A stretch of 64,000 nucleotides of DNA, taken from the NCBI RefSeq assembly GCF_003403035.1, contig NZ_QURN01000004.1, forward strand, positions 62,001 to 126,000, given 5' to 3'. The translations under genes were made by a program, and so were the position numbers. Shown here piece by piece: positions 63,830 through 64,000 of the stretch. Under the pieces are notes generated by a model. It worked only from the letters and a program-made list of their open reading frames with translations, was not told the DNA's origin and did not search any database. This stretch comes from Mesorhizobium denitrificans. GTDB taxonomy: Bacteria; Pseudomonadota; Alphaproteobacteria; Rhizobiales; Rhizobiaceae. Each line of letters opens with the position of its first letter. The stretch's first letter is position 1.

Positions 63830-64000
63830 TCATCCCCGCCGAGAACACGCTGCAAAGAAATAAGCCCCATTTCCATAAACACCATGCATCGCCACCAGGA
63901 ACCATATCACGAGCAGGTCAGCGCGGAAAACCCGAGCGCCGAATATGTCTGTCAGCAAGACATTTGGCTCGGACGGCCAAACTTCCAACGGCGTGGCGAT
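63830..64000 (-). other. Partial open frame at the window edge, uninterpreted
   Basis: 57 codons open from the right edge to a TGA, with a hydrophobic stretch (RADLLVIWFLVAMHGVYGNGAYFF in parts). It may be the end of a membrane-protein gene that continues beyond the window, or chance. The 84 bases between it and the TDT gene show no clear promoter. Confidence 0.3.

Overview
The window reads as ordinary chromosome of an alphaproteobacterium of the order Hyphomicrobiales (Rhizobiales), most likely close to Brucellaceae/Phyllobacteriaceae. The evidence is an Omp19-like lipoprotein next to zapE, dapF-mtaB-ftsY-yciB in tandem, the ccm cluster divergent from acnA, DUF1127, IalB, DUF2794 and DUF6489 proteins, and promoter elements of the alphaproteobacterial EcfG, RpoE/ChrR and Irr types. 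I saw no rRNA, tRNA, insertion sequence, prophage or CRISPR array.

Left part (1-27.3 kb), housekeeping: zapE (cut by the window edge) and an omp19-like gene; a small membrane protein behind a general-stress promoter; dapF-mtaB-ftsY with one-base overlaps, then yciB; two small DUF1127-like genes; ccmABCDG on the minus strand with an ACT-domain gene inserted between ccmB and ccmC; acnA behind a probable Irr box; a DUF1223 protein; a 350-base gap that appears to encode a structured minus-strand small RNA with tandem terminators; DUF2794 and DUF445 genes; a phasin; an acetyltransferase; a Bax-inhibitor-1 protein with a structured leader; the ybbAP ABC system divergent from tesA; thpR overlapping a tyrosine phosphatase tail to tail; then small secreted or membrane proteins and xerC.

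Middle (27.3-41 kb): a zinc-ribbon metallopeptidase faces a minus-strand operon of DUF2126-transglutaminase, permuted ATP-grasp/alpha-E protein and second transglutaminase. This is a predicted peptide-ligation/peptidase system, and its usual Anbu proteasome-like gene is not beside it. A small islet (hypothetical membrane protein, XRE regulator, RhuM) looks accessory. The glutathione-dependent formaldehyde pathway (frmA-fghA), a methyltransferase and a luciferase-like oxidoreductase follow.

41-49.4 kb is a compact RpoE-ChrR regulon (the singlet-oxygen response known from Rhodobacter): rpoE-chrR-DUF1295-CFA-type methyltransferase-membrane protein, a divergent FAD oxidoreductase, photolyase-DUF1365-DUF2147 and DUF2177. 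Four matching RpoE-type promoters (TGATCC or TGAACC, N18, TA-rich -10) sit in the two divergent intergenic regions, so one sigma factor probably drives all of it.

49.4-62.6 kb is a complete ectoine/5-hydroxyectoine uptake and catabolism locus: doeD, doeC and a Lrp-type regulator on one strand; enuR, ehuABCD and eutABCDE (eutD=doeA, eutE=doeB) on the other, with a direct repeat upstream of ehuA as candidate EnuR operator. Imported hydroxyectoine is turned into ectoine by EutABC, opened by DoeA, deacetylated by DoeB, transaminated by DoeD and oxidised to aspartate by DoeC. The window ends with a TDT-family transporter and an uninterpreted partial frame.
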